Assembly: GCA_020055645.1 (NCBI GenBank)
Contig: CM034546.1
Span: 138,157,875 to 138,221,874, forward strand
Origin: Tomocerus qinae
Lineage: Eukaryota > Arthropoda > Collembola > Entomobryomorpha > Tomoceridae
Length of the DNA stretch: 64,000 bases
Direction: 5' to 3'
Part shown: one piece after another, positions 23,343-35,695 of the stretch
Layout: each line of letters opens with the position of its first letter
Numbering within the stretch: the stretch's first letter is position 1
Position numbers and translations under genes: made by a program
Notes under the pieces: model-generated
The model's database searches: none
The model's input: only the letters and a program-made list of their open reading frames with translations
Told to the model about the DNA's origin: nothing

Positions 23343-24216
23343 ATGAATACAAAAGTTATTATTCTGCTTGGCGTCGTGGCCACCGTATTGGGTAAGACAA
23401 CAAGGACCACAATTTCATAACGTATTGAATTCGTAATTTTTTGCATAAAGTTGTAGGTAATGTTTTCCTTGTCAGGAGAAACGCTTGAATTATTCAGTAT
23501 TTTGTTGAATGTTGTATTTTTCAATTTTAAGTAAAAATGGCAAAAGTCGGTAGCACAATTTAAAATTTGTACGTTTTACAGGAGGCCCATCAGACCCAGA
23601 ACCAAGACCAGATCCCAACTGGATGGCCCGTCACGACGGATTTGTGCAGAATACAGCCAACAACCCGAATATTCCCATTGTCTTTTACGGCGACTCCATC
23701 ACAGATGGCTGGTCAGGTCAGGCCGAGTGGAGGAACATTTTTGCACCCCGAGGCGCTGTGAATTACGGAATTGGTGGTGACCAAGTGCAGCACGTTTTGT
23801 GGAGGATGATGAACGGCGAAGTGGCGGGACTAAACCCGAATCTGATCGTATTGAAAATCGGAACGAACAACCTGGGGGGTGCGACTGCCCGGGAGATAGC
23901 AGACGGAATCGGTGCAATTGTATCGTACATCAGAACCACGTTGCCCAACACCAAAATCCTTCTGCTGAGTATTCTGCCTCGAACGGGCGAAGCCAACTAC
24001 TTGAAAATCGCCACAATTAACTTGTACATTGCCAAACTTCACGACGGAGTCATGATCCAATACCAAAACTTATTCGACCATATGGGACAAGACTGGGGAA
24101 CAGTTGACCCTGCATTGTTCCCAGATGGTCTCCATCTCTCCGCCCCCGGATACACTCTTTGGTACCAAACTATGTACCCATGGTTCTTCTCCATGTGCGG
24201 TTGCCCTCAGCCTTAA
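23343..24216 (+). CDS. Secreted GDSL/SGNH esterase (PAF-acetylhydrolase IB catalytic-subunit-like)
   Basis: Two exons, 23343-23391 and 23582-24216, encode 227 residues. Exon 1 is almost exactly a signal peptide (KVIILLGVVATVLG). Exon 2 carries all SGNH blocks: GDSITDGW (block I, nucleophile Ser), GIGGDQVQHVLWRM (block II, Gly), KIGTNN (block III, Asn) and FPDGLHLSAPGY (block V, Asp and His). The block II-III segment is very like the catalytic subunits of animal PAF-acetylhydrolase IB, which hydrolyse small acyl groups, but those are cytosolic. The signal peptide points to an extracellular esterase. The natural substrate is unknown. A TATA box lies upstream, and AATAAATAAAT at about 24239 supplies the polyadenylation signal. 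The single intron sits exactly between leader and enzyme. That fits addition of a leader exon to a captured or duplicated enzyme, though it is also a common arrangement for secreted proteins. Confidence 0.85.
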
Positions 24217-25140
24217 TCTATTTATACATCTCTTTTCAAATAAATAAATAATATTTCGTCTTCGTCGTTAAAAATAATATTTAGTGCAATCCGTTCTTTT
24301 GCATTCTGGAAATAAATTGAATTTAAGATTGATTTAATATTTTTCTCTGTTGCAAATGCATTTGGGATAAATCTTACTAACTCACTAACCTTACTAACTA
24401 ACCCACAGCTGTGCTATGATTTCCATAAATTCTCAACTGTATTTTGTTGGAAAATGATTAGAGGATACATTATATCAAGAAATCCATTTGTAGCAACTAA
24501 AAATGAGAAAATCTCTTTAAAACAATTACACTTAACAAGAATAGATTAGATTTATTCATCATATCACAAGCCATTGTGAGAGGATTATAAAAAGACCAAG
24601 ATAGTGTAAATAATACAATTTATAATTAATTAGAGTAGTTGCTGGTACTTACATAATATATTATCATGATTTAATGTATTCGTTGAGCTGACCAATAAAC
24701 GCAACAATTTATCACAGTACAGAAATAGTAAACCCGGAACACAATTGCTATTCAAAACAAGAATAATCCAGGCAAGATGTGCCTCAAGGGGAGTTTAGGT
24801 ATTTATTTGTAAATGTTTGTTATTTTTCATCCCACTAAACTCCGTTTGAAGAAACTTATAACTGCATTCCAGTATAATCAGCAATTGCAAAATTGTTGCA
24901 AATATTATTTACTGTTTTTTTTAACATAAATTATGCCTAAAGAATTGCAGTTTGAAATGTAGAAAACATATTATGTAGAACAGTATAGTATCTATTGAAT
25001 GGATGCTTGTTTACCACTCGGGATATAGAATTTCAATCCCTTGTTAGTCTGCATAATTTAATTATAAAGTTTTCTGCTTTAAAAAATGAAAATTTAATTT
25101 GGCACTATCTTGGTCAATATGTTCATAGATGCAATAAAAT
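24217..25140. other. Intergenic stretch, no gene seen
   Basis: Apart from the esterase polyadenylation signal near 24239, nothing recognisable. The genes on either side converge here. Confidence 0.5.
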
Positions 25141-27537
25141 TTATTTAATATCAAGATACTTGAGAGCCTCTAATGTATCTTCATGGTCGTCTCCTAGTTC
25201 TTTTTTCCGTCCTGTGTAAACCTCTTGGAACAATTTTGATGCTTCTTTGCTTTTCCCTTGAGCTTTAAATGCCATTGCCATTCGAAGTCCACTAGAAAAT
25301 GAATATTATCAACATTGCAATATTGTTTCTATTGTAAATTGTTCAATTATTTTCTCAATTGGCAACACTGAATTCAGCTAAATAGTTTTTGTCTCATGAT
25401 AATTAGCTAATAATACTGATATACATACCATTCCAAGGTTTCAACATCGGTTTTCCCCAACACCCGCTTCCTGGACTTATAAACCTCTTCAAATATTTTT
25501 ATGGCTTCTGAATACCTCTTTTCCAGGAAATGTACGTCCCCGATCTGATAAAATGTGTCCAATGTATCCGGATCGTCTTTCCCAAGCAACTGTTTCCGAG
25601 CTGCGTATATTTTTTTCAACAATGCTAACGCTTCCCCGAATTTTGAGAGACTTTTCAATACTTCAGCCATATCATGTCCCTTTACAAATAATTAATAACT
25701 CTAAATATAATAAAACTAGTAAAATTGTATTGATTGTGTAGCTTCGCCTATTAATTCTTTACATTAATATATAAAGACATTTGAAAGTACAGAGATAATT
25801 TATTTCTGGAAGCCTAACAGGCAATAACAGCCAACAAAATATTTTGAAACACATTCTATCAAATCTTTGTACGTTTTTATTTGGAAAGATGCTATCTCAA
25901 TTCTACATTTTTAGTATTTGCTACTCACCAAAAAAATCAACAAAAAATGTTTTAAATGCAAAACCAAAGATATTTTAGCGAGAAGCAAAAATGTTTTTTT
26001 TTTCAATTCCCAACAATAACAAAATCATTGTCTGACTTTTTAGAATTCTTTTGTTAAATTTTTCTCAAAAAGATAAATGATTTGTCCGCGCCTTGTTAGG
26101 GTGAATCTGGTATTTAAAGACAACAGAAAATTCTAGTTACCGTTTCTAGTGTTTCCTCATCCTGTGCGCCGAGAGTAGCTTTCCGCTTTTCATAACACTT
26201 TTCGAAAACGGCTAAAGCTTCTTCATTTTTCTCTTGCTCTGCTAGTAATCCTGCCATTTCATGTAGAGTTTCCAGCGTATCTGAATCATCGTCTCCAAGA
26301 ACTTTGTTGCGACATTCGATAACTTCTTGGTATATTGTCCAGGCCTCATCATATTTCCCTAGTCCTTGCAGTACACCAGCCATCTCATGTCGTGTCTCTA
26401 GCGTCCTGTACAACAAACAACAAAAGTGACCAACAAAATATCAAACCAATAAAAAATAGCAACATGATCACTGCACCACTTACAGAGGATCCTCTTTCCC
26501 TAACACTTTCTGACGTCCTTCCCAAACTTTTGTATACAATTCTAATGCTTCTTCCGATTTTCCTTGGTCATCCAAATTACCTAGGAAAAGTTTTTAAATT
26601 TAATTTAAACTTAGAATTGATAGAGTGAATAGAAAAATTACGTTAATTTAATTCGTTAGAGAGAGACATTATTCTTACTTGCCAATTCGTGACCAGTTTC
26701 CAAAGTTTCAGCAGCCTCTTCACCAAACAAACTTTGTCTTGCTTTATAAACTTTCTTATAAATTTTGTGGGCTTCTTTCCGTTTACCAAAATCGTCCAAT
26801 GTTGACGCGAGTTCATGTTGAGTCATTAGAGTGTCCTGAATTATTTTTTAATTATTTGTAATCACTAAAATAAAATGATAATAATTTTTACATTATGAAT
26901 TTGCGTATTTATTTTACCGGGTGGTTTTTTCCCAACAATTTTCTGCGCGTTTCATAAACTTCTTCAAATAATTTCACGGCCAAGTCATATTTTTGTTGGT
27001 TAGCACGAACAGCTGCCATGTCGTGTTTTGTTTTGATAGTCTCCAGATTTTCTGCCCAATAAAAATTTTAAATACAATGATACCATTTTTTTTGAAATGT
27101 CAACCTTTTAATTTTCAAATTATACCGTCTCCAAGAACATTTTTTCGGCCTTGATAGACTTCGCTGTAGACTTTAAAAGCCTCAGGATATTTCCCGTCTC
27201 CATCTAAAGCCAATGCCATTTTGTGTTTTGCTTCCAGTGTGTCAGGATGGTCGGGACCCAAACTAGATTTCCGCCCATTAAATACAAGTGTGAACTTTTT
27301 AAAGGCATCTGCAAATTTCCCATCATCTAAAAGTGTATTTCCTTCCTCGTAGCCAGCTCTCAGCTTACTCTTACTTCTGGACCGAGATCGAGGCTCTGGT
27401 TCTGATTTCGAATCTTTGCTAAGAGAGGATTTTGAAACGTGTGAGCCTTCTTTTGCTTGGGATTCGCCCGTTGTGTCTTCTATATTCTCATTTTCTAGGT
27501 TAACAGTCCCGTCTTCAGGTGCTTCAGTTTTATCCAT
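25141..27537 (-). CDS. Tetratricopeptide-repeat protein (kinesin-light-chain/NPHP3-like repeats)
   Basis: Seven exons join in frame to 488 residues: 27537-27126, 27051-26918, 26835-26679, 26580-26484, 26405-26141, 25679-25429 and 25291-25141. After an acidic, Ser-rich N-terminus of about 60 residues (SRSRSKSK near its end) the rest is about ten 42-residue TPR units. The consensus resembles R-K-x-x-L-G-x-x-H-P-D-T-L-x-T-x-H-x-M-A followed by G-K-x-x-E-A. Long TPRs of this kind occur in kinesin light chains, NPHP3 and many uncharacterised proteins, and act as protein-binding scaffolds. No enzymatic domain is attached, so a partner cannot be named. Most exon junctions fall near the same point in a repeat (around the L-G-x-x-x-P-x-T-L-E stretch), as expected if the gene grew by exon duplication. 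No signal peptide or membrane segment is seen. The frame is intact. Confidence 0.85.
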
Positions 27538-28799
27538 CTTTGTCGATATTTCTTAGAATGCCTAAAATGACTCCTTAATTTAGCAAGACAACGAGGTGAA
27601 CTGTCTGGGTTTCCAATTTCCAAACCTATACTAAACATCAAATAAAAAATTATAAACAGATCAAAGACAGCTTAGTATCGTGAATTTTAAATTTTGATGT
27701 AAGTAGTACGAAGATTATTGCAAATCGGTAAATATTTTAAATTGTTTTGTTTTCTAATATTTTTTGACATTCTCGAAATCGAAAATAACAAGTCAAAATT
27801 ATAAATTAATAGAAACAACAAATTGAATCTTAATAAGGCGACAAACGAAGAAGTAGAAACAGATTAATATCAATAATAAGAGGTAAATAAATGATTTATT
27901 TCTGTCAATGGTCAACGTACAATGGACTGGAAAAATTCACTGGTTTAAACTTTGAACTTAATTTTCACTTTTCAGATCTTCACTATTGTGTCAGCATCTG
28001 ACTTGTTTATTCAGATCCAAATCCAGAGAGAGATCTCTACAGGAAAACACGCACGAGAACCGGACGACGTATTTCCCGCAAATTGGATTGTATTTTGGGG
28101 CACTTCGGATAATGTACTACGTAGTACAGTAACAGTACAATACAACAGTAAATAACACTGCACTTCGAAATTTTAGAAGATTTTGAAGATCTTCCTTTAA
28201 AAATGAATTTCTTCTTACTCCTAATTTATAATTAACCATGATTAAAAGAACAATTTATCCTACCGTCCTCCGTTCTATGAATTATATTATCCAAAGGTGT
28301 GTATCACTTATTTCATGGGGTTTGAAAATGAGACATGAATTTTACTAATTAAGAAATGACTTAAAGGACTAATTATAGTTTCCAACAAATGCTTACATTT
28401 CAAGGGAATTATAATTACTTGTATGTGGTAAGTGGTAACAGAGCAGCAAAAAGATTTTGAAGATATTTTTGCTGTCCGGGACCGACTCTTAAGAGGGAAT
28501 TACTCCTATAGACTTTATTCCTAAAGGATTCCTAAAAAGTACTTCCTTACCCAATGGTAGATATTAACTTAATGTTTTTAATTATTTTAAAGTTTACTAT
28601 TAAACAGCATCTATTCATGATTGATGACTCATGAACCAATGTAATTTTCAATATCTCAAGTTTGATTACCATTGAATAAATAGTTTTGACCAAGTAAAAT
28701 TACAGCGAAATTTTTAAATCGGATTCAGAACTTTTACGATACAATGATTATTTAAACATATAATTTTGGAGGACAACGTTGAATTTTTTTAAATTTGAG
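27538..28799. other. Intergenic stretch, no gene seen
   Basis: Presumably holds the promoter of the TPR gene (minus strand), but no TATA box or exon is convincing. Confidence 0.5.
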
Positions 28800-29627
28800 A
28801 GTAAACTGGCCATAAAAAAATTCACAGGGGCGAAAAACGTGTTAAAGTGAAATGCCATCAATGATGCAGTTATTGTCCCAAACTGTTTCTCAATCCATTT
28901 CAGTTAAACGCCTACATACGTTCGGTGCATTTGAAAGAGAAGCCTTACAAATGCAGTCAGTGCGAAAAATCTTTTTCTTACAAATGTGTATTAATAAAGC
29001 ATGAAAAGTCCCATAGTGGGGAAAAGCCGTTCCAGGGCTGCACCAAAAGCTTCGTAACTAGTTCCTGGTTGAAAACGCACGTAAAGACAATCCACGGCAA
29101 AGAAAAGCCTTACAAATGCGAACTTCGCAGCAAATATCTTTCTACTTTGGCCAGTCTGAAATGCCATACAAGAGTTCACACTGGAGAGAAACCTTTCAAA
29201 TGTACATTCTGTGAAAAGTCTTTTGCACAGGGAGCGGGATTGAGCGCTCATCTCCGAATTCACACTGGAGAAAGGAGTCTTCGGTGACTGTAACTTCGGT
29301 GGGAAATGTTTTAAAAATCAGGCTAACCTAACAAATCATATTCAATCCCATACCGGAGAGAAACCGTACAAATGTGACAAGTGTGGCAGCCAATTTTCTA
29401 TGAATTTTTCTTTGAAGACACATTTAAAGTTGCATACTGGAGAGAAACCATTCAAATGCAATTTTTGTCAAAAATCCTTCGTCCAGAGCACCGGTTTGGC
29501 AGCTCACCATAAAGTTCACACTGGTGAAAGGCCGTACCAATGCAAATCCTGTAGAAAATGCTTTTCAGCAAATCATTCCTTGAAAGCCCATGAAAAATTT
29601 CATTTTTATGACATTATTCCTTCTTAA
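28800..29627 (+). pseudogene. C2H2 zinc-finger array pseudogene
   Basis: About eight consecutive C2H2 fingers with H-T-G-E-K-P-F linkers can be followed from about 28830 to 29615. Damage is spread along the array: a stop and frame change near 28858, loss of the first Cys pair in the finger at about 29030, loss of one Cys at about 29125, and a frameshift near 29280-29290, where two stops follow the GERSLR segment. From 29300 to 29627 the fingers read cleanly to a TAA. No upstream exons or start context are visible, so this may be a fragment of a duplicated gene. The linker style resembles the broken array at 1009-4275, but the two are not close copies. Confidence 0.75.
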
Positions 29628-30179
29628 TTTTGCTCGAAGCTTTTATATTCAAATAGGAGAGAAAGGAACGATTGCTTTCAGTTTACATAACAATGGAATG
29701 TACTATAGTATTTAGTATACAATAGGAATTATTATTGGTTATTTTTTGATTTGTAGCGTCGGTATACTAGGATTTAGCCAAATTTAAATGTTATGTATTT
29801 CTCCACTACATTTAAATGCTGATAATTTTAGTTAGGTTTTACGGAAATAAAAATAGAGAAGTGTACGATGTTACAGTACATGATAGACAATACTTGTAAT
29901 TTATACATACAGTAAACCCTTATACTCTATATCTTTAGATATGAAATTTTTCACTCCATTAGAGTATATGCACATTCCATACCGCTTGTGGGTTAATCCT
30001 CAACTATTTATACGTTTTGGTTGCATTATGAATTCTATTTATCCCTGTACAATATTATACCTGCATAAAATAGGTAAAAATAACATGAGGCAGACCTTCA
30101 CCTTCCCTGATTTTACAGCAACTTTTTGACTACGCATTTCATTCATTCCATGCCTCTCCCTTAACCAACAACTCAGAAA
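29628..30179. other. Intergenic stretch, no gene seen
   Basis: No recognisable exon or repeat. The frame 29941-30129 has no supporting context. Confidence 0.45.
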
Positions 30180-31177
30180 ATGTTTCTTCTCAAGTGGTCC
30201 AGCATTTTCTTCCCATTACAAACAGTTTTGACTCTTTTAATCTCAATTTCATTGGCGGTCCGTTCCTTTAATCCCAATCACCAGCAATCCAAACAAGGAT
30301 GGGTCAGCACTTCCCAATACCTGTACACACCTCTCCGTTCTCGCGAGGGCCATTCAGATCCACTCTTCCTCCAAATGCTTCCAATCTCAATTTGACTTGG
30401 GTGGGTGTGAAAAGTATATTCAACCATTTTAAATACACATTGCCCTAAATAATTTGTTTCCCTTAATCATTATTAAATGAATTTGTGTAGTTGATTCAAC
30501 CGAAAACTTATTATCTGCCTTTGGCAAGTCGCTCCTGTTATGCACTCTACGCAGAAATCCTCTTGGGAAGACCCGCACGAAGTATTTCCGAATTGGCAAA
30601 TATGTGTCTAATAAATCCAGTTTTGGCTGACGGGACAAGTTTTGTTTATGGCTATGGACGTTTCTTCAGACAAATTTGTGGCACGGATCCGAAGGATGTG
30701 AATTCCGTTCAGTGCAATCAAGATGGAGGATCCCACGGTGTTGACTACAATGCTTTGGGTATGTATTTGTCATAATAATAATAATATACGACTTTGAATA
30801 TAATTAACGTAGTTTAGAATATGGTTTCCATATGAGGTCAATAAAGACTTTTATTTGTTAGCCTTGGAGACAGATCGGGTCGTCCTGACAGACAACGACA
30901 AATATCTTCTGGTGGTTAGATGCATCAATGGAGAATACAAAGATTATCATTAGCGACCACTACTCCATTTGTTCCTCCAGGAATTCGTGAGACGGTTTGT
31001 CGAAAAATAATAGAACATGGATTCAATCCACTCTGGACTGTCAACTTGAATTGTGCCCTCAATTCATATCGTTTACAACAAACATCCACCGCTGGAATTG
31101 CAGACGAAAAACATCATGACTCTGCTCCTTTTTCTCGTAGCAATAATCCTCTGATCTTTTGTGCTGTTTACAAGTAA
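30180..31177 (+). pseudogene. Lipocalin-like secreted protein gene with a frame break
   Basis: A first exon from 30180 encodes a hydrophobic leader (residues about 8-28). The second exon, 30491-30758, has the lipocalin-type stretch SCYALYAE followed by a glycine-rich strand (GYGRFF) and the end SHGVDYNAL. The third exon starts at 30862 and in phase reads LETDRVVLTDNDKYLLVVRC. This matches the T-D-Y-x-N-Y-x-x-V-x-x-C strand of ApoD-like lipocalins, which carry small hydrophobic ligands outside cells. A TAG at 30951-30953 then stops the frame. The expected C-terminal helix (PPGIRETVCRKIIEHGF) follows at once in another frame to 31177. Exon 1's donor and the usual G-x-W motif could not be placed. 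Either it is a recent pseudogene or one base is wrong in the assembly. Confidence 0.5.
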
Positions 31178-31232
31178 AATTTAATACAAAAGTCATTAAA
31201 TATGCATTACCAAACTTTGTAATTATGCGCCA

Positions 31233-31457
31233 ACCCGCGGCACATCCCTATGGGGAAATTAAAAAATGAAAAGTGGGTGGGAAAAGCTCGCCAATGACGT
31301 CATTGGCGAGTGTTTATTTACATAGAGATCCCCAAGCGGGGGAAATTAGGGATCGGCTGTAGTCATGTAATTTTCCCACACATTTTCACTTGTTCCGAAC
31401 CCCCAATAAATCGAATAATATACCATTCCTTCTCAGTATATTTATTCTATTTTCCTT
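31233..31457. mobile_element. 225-bp insertion with 12-bp direct flanks and a CRE/CCAAT palindrome
   Basis: AATTATGCGCCA occurs at 31221-31232 and again at 31458-31469, as a target duplication would. The inserted 225 bp has no coding capacity. It contains a perfect 24-bp palindrome at 31287-31310, with core TGACGTCA flanked by CCAAT and ATTGG. A 12-bp duplication suggests a retroposon-type insertion, but no poly-A tail or clear Pol III boxes are visible. Confidence 0.55.
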
Positions 31458-31469
31458 AATTATGCGCCA

Positions 31470-33878
31470 TTATCATAGAAACTATATCGGTTACTATGAA
31501 GTAATTAATAATCTCCTATGAACAATTAAATTATATTTTAATGAAGTAGTTTTTTAATAATTAATTTTCATACTTTTGTACTAATTTTTATTTAAGAAGC
31601 GGTAGACCCATTAAAGTTTCTCTGCATGATAATAAATGCAATCAACGAAAAAAGACAAAATCAAGTGAGAAGTTTACCAACAAAAAATTAATTTAAATTA
31701 ATGTATTCTAATTTATCGTTTGGTACTGTAAAGCGTTAAAAATAAGCGTCAATTCACAACTTAAAAATGAAGTGTGCAACAAAGTTTACTTTTTGTGAAA
31801 TTTTTACACTTGAATAAAATTTTGTATTTGTAAAACAGTATAATACTTGCATTTATATAAATAATAAATAAAATTAGATTATAAAAATAAAAATAGATAA
31901 AAAAAATTATTTTTTTTATTGGTTGGGCACGATACTAGATATATAGTTTTCATCAATATTAGCAAATATGAGAAGTGATGTAAGTGTCCACAGCTATAAC
32001 AATGGATGTTCCTCCACTATTCTCGGCAGAACCATTTGGGTATGATATGTCATAAATAAATGGTGTTGAAGTGCAATGGGCCCTCACGCGACCAGTCCCA
32101 CAGGGCCTCGTAAAAGCTTGGTCCGGCCCTGGTTGAAAGACAGTGAGAAAAACATGATTCAAGTTTCTATATTTAGTTGCTTACCTCTATATGATGAAGA
32201 GCGTAGCTAGACTTGTATAGCTAAATCGTATGCTTTTATTATGACAAATACGCACCGTGAATATAATAAGGAGTGAAAAATAATTTTTAAGAAATGTCTA
32301 GAGTTTTCGAGACAGGCTTCAGCCCCCTCCCAAATATGCTCTGGCTAAATAGTAATATTGCAGATCTAATTAAAATGAGAGATACAAGTAAAATTATCGT
32401 AAAGTTTACTAATTTTAAAAATCCATTTTCCCATTATTTTCCACTATTTCCCATTTCCCACGGAGGAACGGGAATATCCGAAACTCTGAGTATTACGTAA
32501 TGCAACAGTATTGCGTAGTAATGGATATCACGGTGAAAGGACCATTTACTCATGACGAAGTCTTACGTCGACTCTATAGGCACCTCATCCAGGACCATGT
32601 TATAATTCTGTATGTAAACAAACGTTTTAATTCTGCCTTGATTCGAATTAGTCCCCAAATTTTTGTCCCATTTTTAAAGGGAGTCTTTGGAAGCAGAGAT
32701 TGTTGACATAATATATGTCCAGGCTCCGCTTTTAAAATAGCAAATAGTAAAAATAAAACAATTAATCAAAATTTGTGAAGAAGCAGTTTACATATCAACT
32801 AAAACTCCGGTTTAAAAACCAGTTAACGTTAACAATTTTCGAAAATATTCTTAAATAATATACTCTCCATTATCTCCTTATTTTTTTATTTTTTACTCCA
32901 AATTACATATTTAAGTAAAAAAACTTATTGCTCTTTAGATCTCTTTAGATTCCAAAAATATATATTACTACATAATATATAATGCAAGAATCAGAGAAAT
33001 TATTTTACTTTATGCTTGGGTTAATGCATTTCTACATCTCCTTATCAATGTAGGCTCTCTGCCAACTTCGGTTGGCCATTCAGCTTAATGAAGACTAAGT
33101 TGTTTAATTAAGTAGAAGTTAAATTTCCTGATAGATGTGTAGATTACCTTTTGTGCTTCCGTCAATACAGGGAGGAATCTTCTTCACTCAGAAGCTGAAT
33201 TTCATTACCATGTCATTATAGATGTGCGTTCCCTTTAGGGCGGTGGCAGCTCAAGCTTTTCTCCGTGTTATTAATGTTAAACTTAACAACATGCTACGTA
33301 TAGGCTTTATTTTTGCCACGTATTCTTACTTAGGGCGGTGATCAGTCATAAGTGGACAAGGTATACCATATTTTCAGAAGCCGAAAATCGTAAGAAAAAC
33401 GTTTTAATATTTTTGGTATTAATTTTCAATTTTAGAATACTAAGGTACAAATATTTCAACTAACAGGTGTATTGTTATAAATGAAATTATCTGGAGACTA
33501 ATGAGTGACATTTTCATTGTTGAACATTATTACTGAATTATTGTAACCTAATCTGATCGGACGAGAGATTTGTTTTTTAATGTGGAATATGGTTTTAAAT
33601 TTACAGATCAATTCAATATTTGTCTCACTTACTGTGTTTATGTTGTATAATGTAATAGTAAAGACGACAAAACGAACATCATAAATGAGATCATCTTGAC
33701 TGCCTACAGTTATTTTATTGTGTACTTTGGGAAATGGAGGTATGATCAGTTTACGTTGCATCCAAATAAAATTGAAAGTTTGAAATGATGTTTTTATTAC
33801 GAAAACCAAGTTTAAGTTAGTGCATTTTATTTCTTTCAGTCAACAAAAACCGTAAAAGGAATATTTCGACGAAGAAAA
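31470..33878. other. Long AT-rich stretch, no gene seen
   Basis: Only fragments of C-rich MITE-like sequence near 32075-32130 stand out. The open frames at 32294-32706 and 33498-33809 lack domains and splice context. Confidence 0.45.
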
Positions 33879-35695
33879 ATGAAACCTGTTGAATCGCTCT
33901 TAAATAATCCTCTAGTACGTTCAATTAATATGGAGTAAAATTACAATATTATCGTACTGTTGTTATTACCAATATAAAACTGAAAGTTAAATGCAATAAT
34001 GGAATTGAAAACGAAAGATTTTTTGTTTTTAATATCATCCAATTAATTTCGAAAATTTCAATAGATTTTAGAAAACATATTTGAGCGACTTCCGGGGAAA
34101 GATCTGAAGAACGTTCGGCAAGTTTGCACTATATGGAACAAAGTTGCCCTACCGATATTCAAAAGGAAAACGAAGATTGTAATAATAGAAGATAATGAAG
34201 TAAAGATAACCAAGTTTTTGAAATGTTTCAAAAAAAGTTCCAACTTTCCAATTTCAATGTGCGATTTGCAATCGTATTGCAAAGTCCCCATTATGTGGCC
34301 GAAATTTCTTCCTCGAGAACTTAACAAGTTAGTTGAAATCTGCAGTTCTTCTATTGAAGATTTGGGGGTGGATTCACACTTCATGCTCGTTTTCAATGTC
34401 GATAATTCGTGCAAACCAGGAACATTCGAGTTTTCAAAATTGAAATCCCTTCGAATTACCGAAGTGGAATTAAAACGTGAATTTTTACTTTTGGATGCAA
34501 AGAAAATTGGAGAAAATTTCAAAAATATAGCAAATAACGCTCCCAATCTTTCTTCTGTGACTCTCATTCCTGATTATATCATGAATCATTCTGATGCGCC
34601 TGATGAATCAACCTATTGGCTCCATGTAATATTTGCACAGTTCCAAAACCTGCCAAATATAGAACGCTTAAAGAGAATGGACTTCCAATTGTGACATCCA
34701 AATATTTTGCCTATTTTGGTATCCGCCTTTGGGAATTTGAAACTGGAAACCTTAACGATTGCCCTACATTGGAAAGAATTCTCACCAGATCTGTTCAGTC
34801 TCTTGTTGGAATCTCAAAGTAGTACTTTGAAGCATCTGAACATTACTGAATCCGACCACAAAGAACAGGATTCTTCACTTGCTCTGGAATTTCCACACAT
34901 GCCAATTCTGAAAAGTCTTTGCATTCAAAGAAGGGTCCAACGTTTTCCAGGCTATTTGTCAATGTTCAAAGACATTTCTTACGTGAGGCAATTTCCCGCT
35001 TTGAGGAAACTCCATTTGGATTTTTACCCATCGTTTGGCGGAGAGGAGGACATCTTTGAAGAATTATTCTCAAAATACATGCAGCCAAGCCAAACAATTG
35101 AAGAATTAATACTTCCAAGTCATGTTGACTTTAATTTTTGTCTGAAAGGTCAATTGCAGAAAATACCAGAGTTGTTTCCAAAGTTGAAGAAATTGGACAT
35201 TTGCTCCACTGAACTTTGGTCAAATCTATTGGGAGAACTGGAAAAGATCCCAGGTTTAGAAAACTTGAGAATTACACTTCTCTATAATGACAATCTACAT
35301 GGAAAATCTTGTTTTCCTTGTAAAATTGCAAAGGCTTACCTACTGGACGTAAAAGTAAAACTTGCAGACAAAAATTGGATATCCGAAGACGGACGTTTGA
35401 TTTGGAAATCAGTTTTGGACCAAATTGAAACACTTAGTAATAAAAATGGTAAGCGGTAAAATCAATGGTACATTTTTTATCCATTTGCAATGGCAATGAG
35501 GTTACGCTCTTAATATCATTGTTACTATTTTTAGGATTGAGAAATATTCGATTCACTTGTTGCACTATCTACACAGGCTTTTTTCACAGTGAAAAAAAGT
35601 GTGTAGACATTTTCTCAAAGAAAACTCAAATGAACTCCTTCCAGACATTCATAAAGGTCACAAATAGAAAATTCGATTACTGGGCAGAATTGTAA
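33879..35695 (+). pseudogene. F-box/leucine-rich-repeat gene with one in-frame stop
   Basis: Three exons, 33879-33914, 34065-35448 and 35535-35695, with GT-AG introns and matching phases, keep one frame for 526 codons apart from a TGA at 34692-34694. The N-terminus is an F-box: exon 1 ends LLNNPL and exon 2 begins ILENIFERLPGKDLKNVRQV, the Skp1-binding motif of SCF ubiquitin-ligase adaptors. The rest has irregular leucine-rich repeats (FPALRKLHLDF, IEELILPSHV, FPKLKKLDIC) that normally bind the substrate. The gene architecture matches the intact paralogue at 60022-61769: a short first exon ending just before the F-box, a long second exon and a short last exon. The stop splits the protein about residue 222, and codons continue normally past it. 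It is either a young pseudogene, a polymorphic null or an assembly error. Sec or readthrough is unlikely. Confidence 0.75.

Noticed and set aside
23699-24066. Minus-strand and alternate-frame open frames over the esterase gene
   Set aside because: They overlap the SGNH blocks of the plus-strand enzyme and have no motifs of their own.
34058-34567. Minus-strand 169-codon open frame opposite the F-box gene
   Set aside because: It is antisense to the leucine-rich repeats, without motifs or splice context.
34692-34694. Selenocysteine use for the TGA in the F-box gene
   Set aside because: F-box/LRR proteins are not known selenoproteins, and the codon is in an ordinary LRR stretch. A null allele or sequencing error is simpler.
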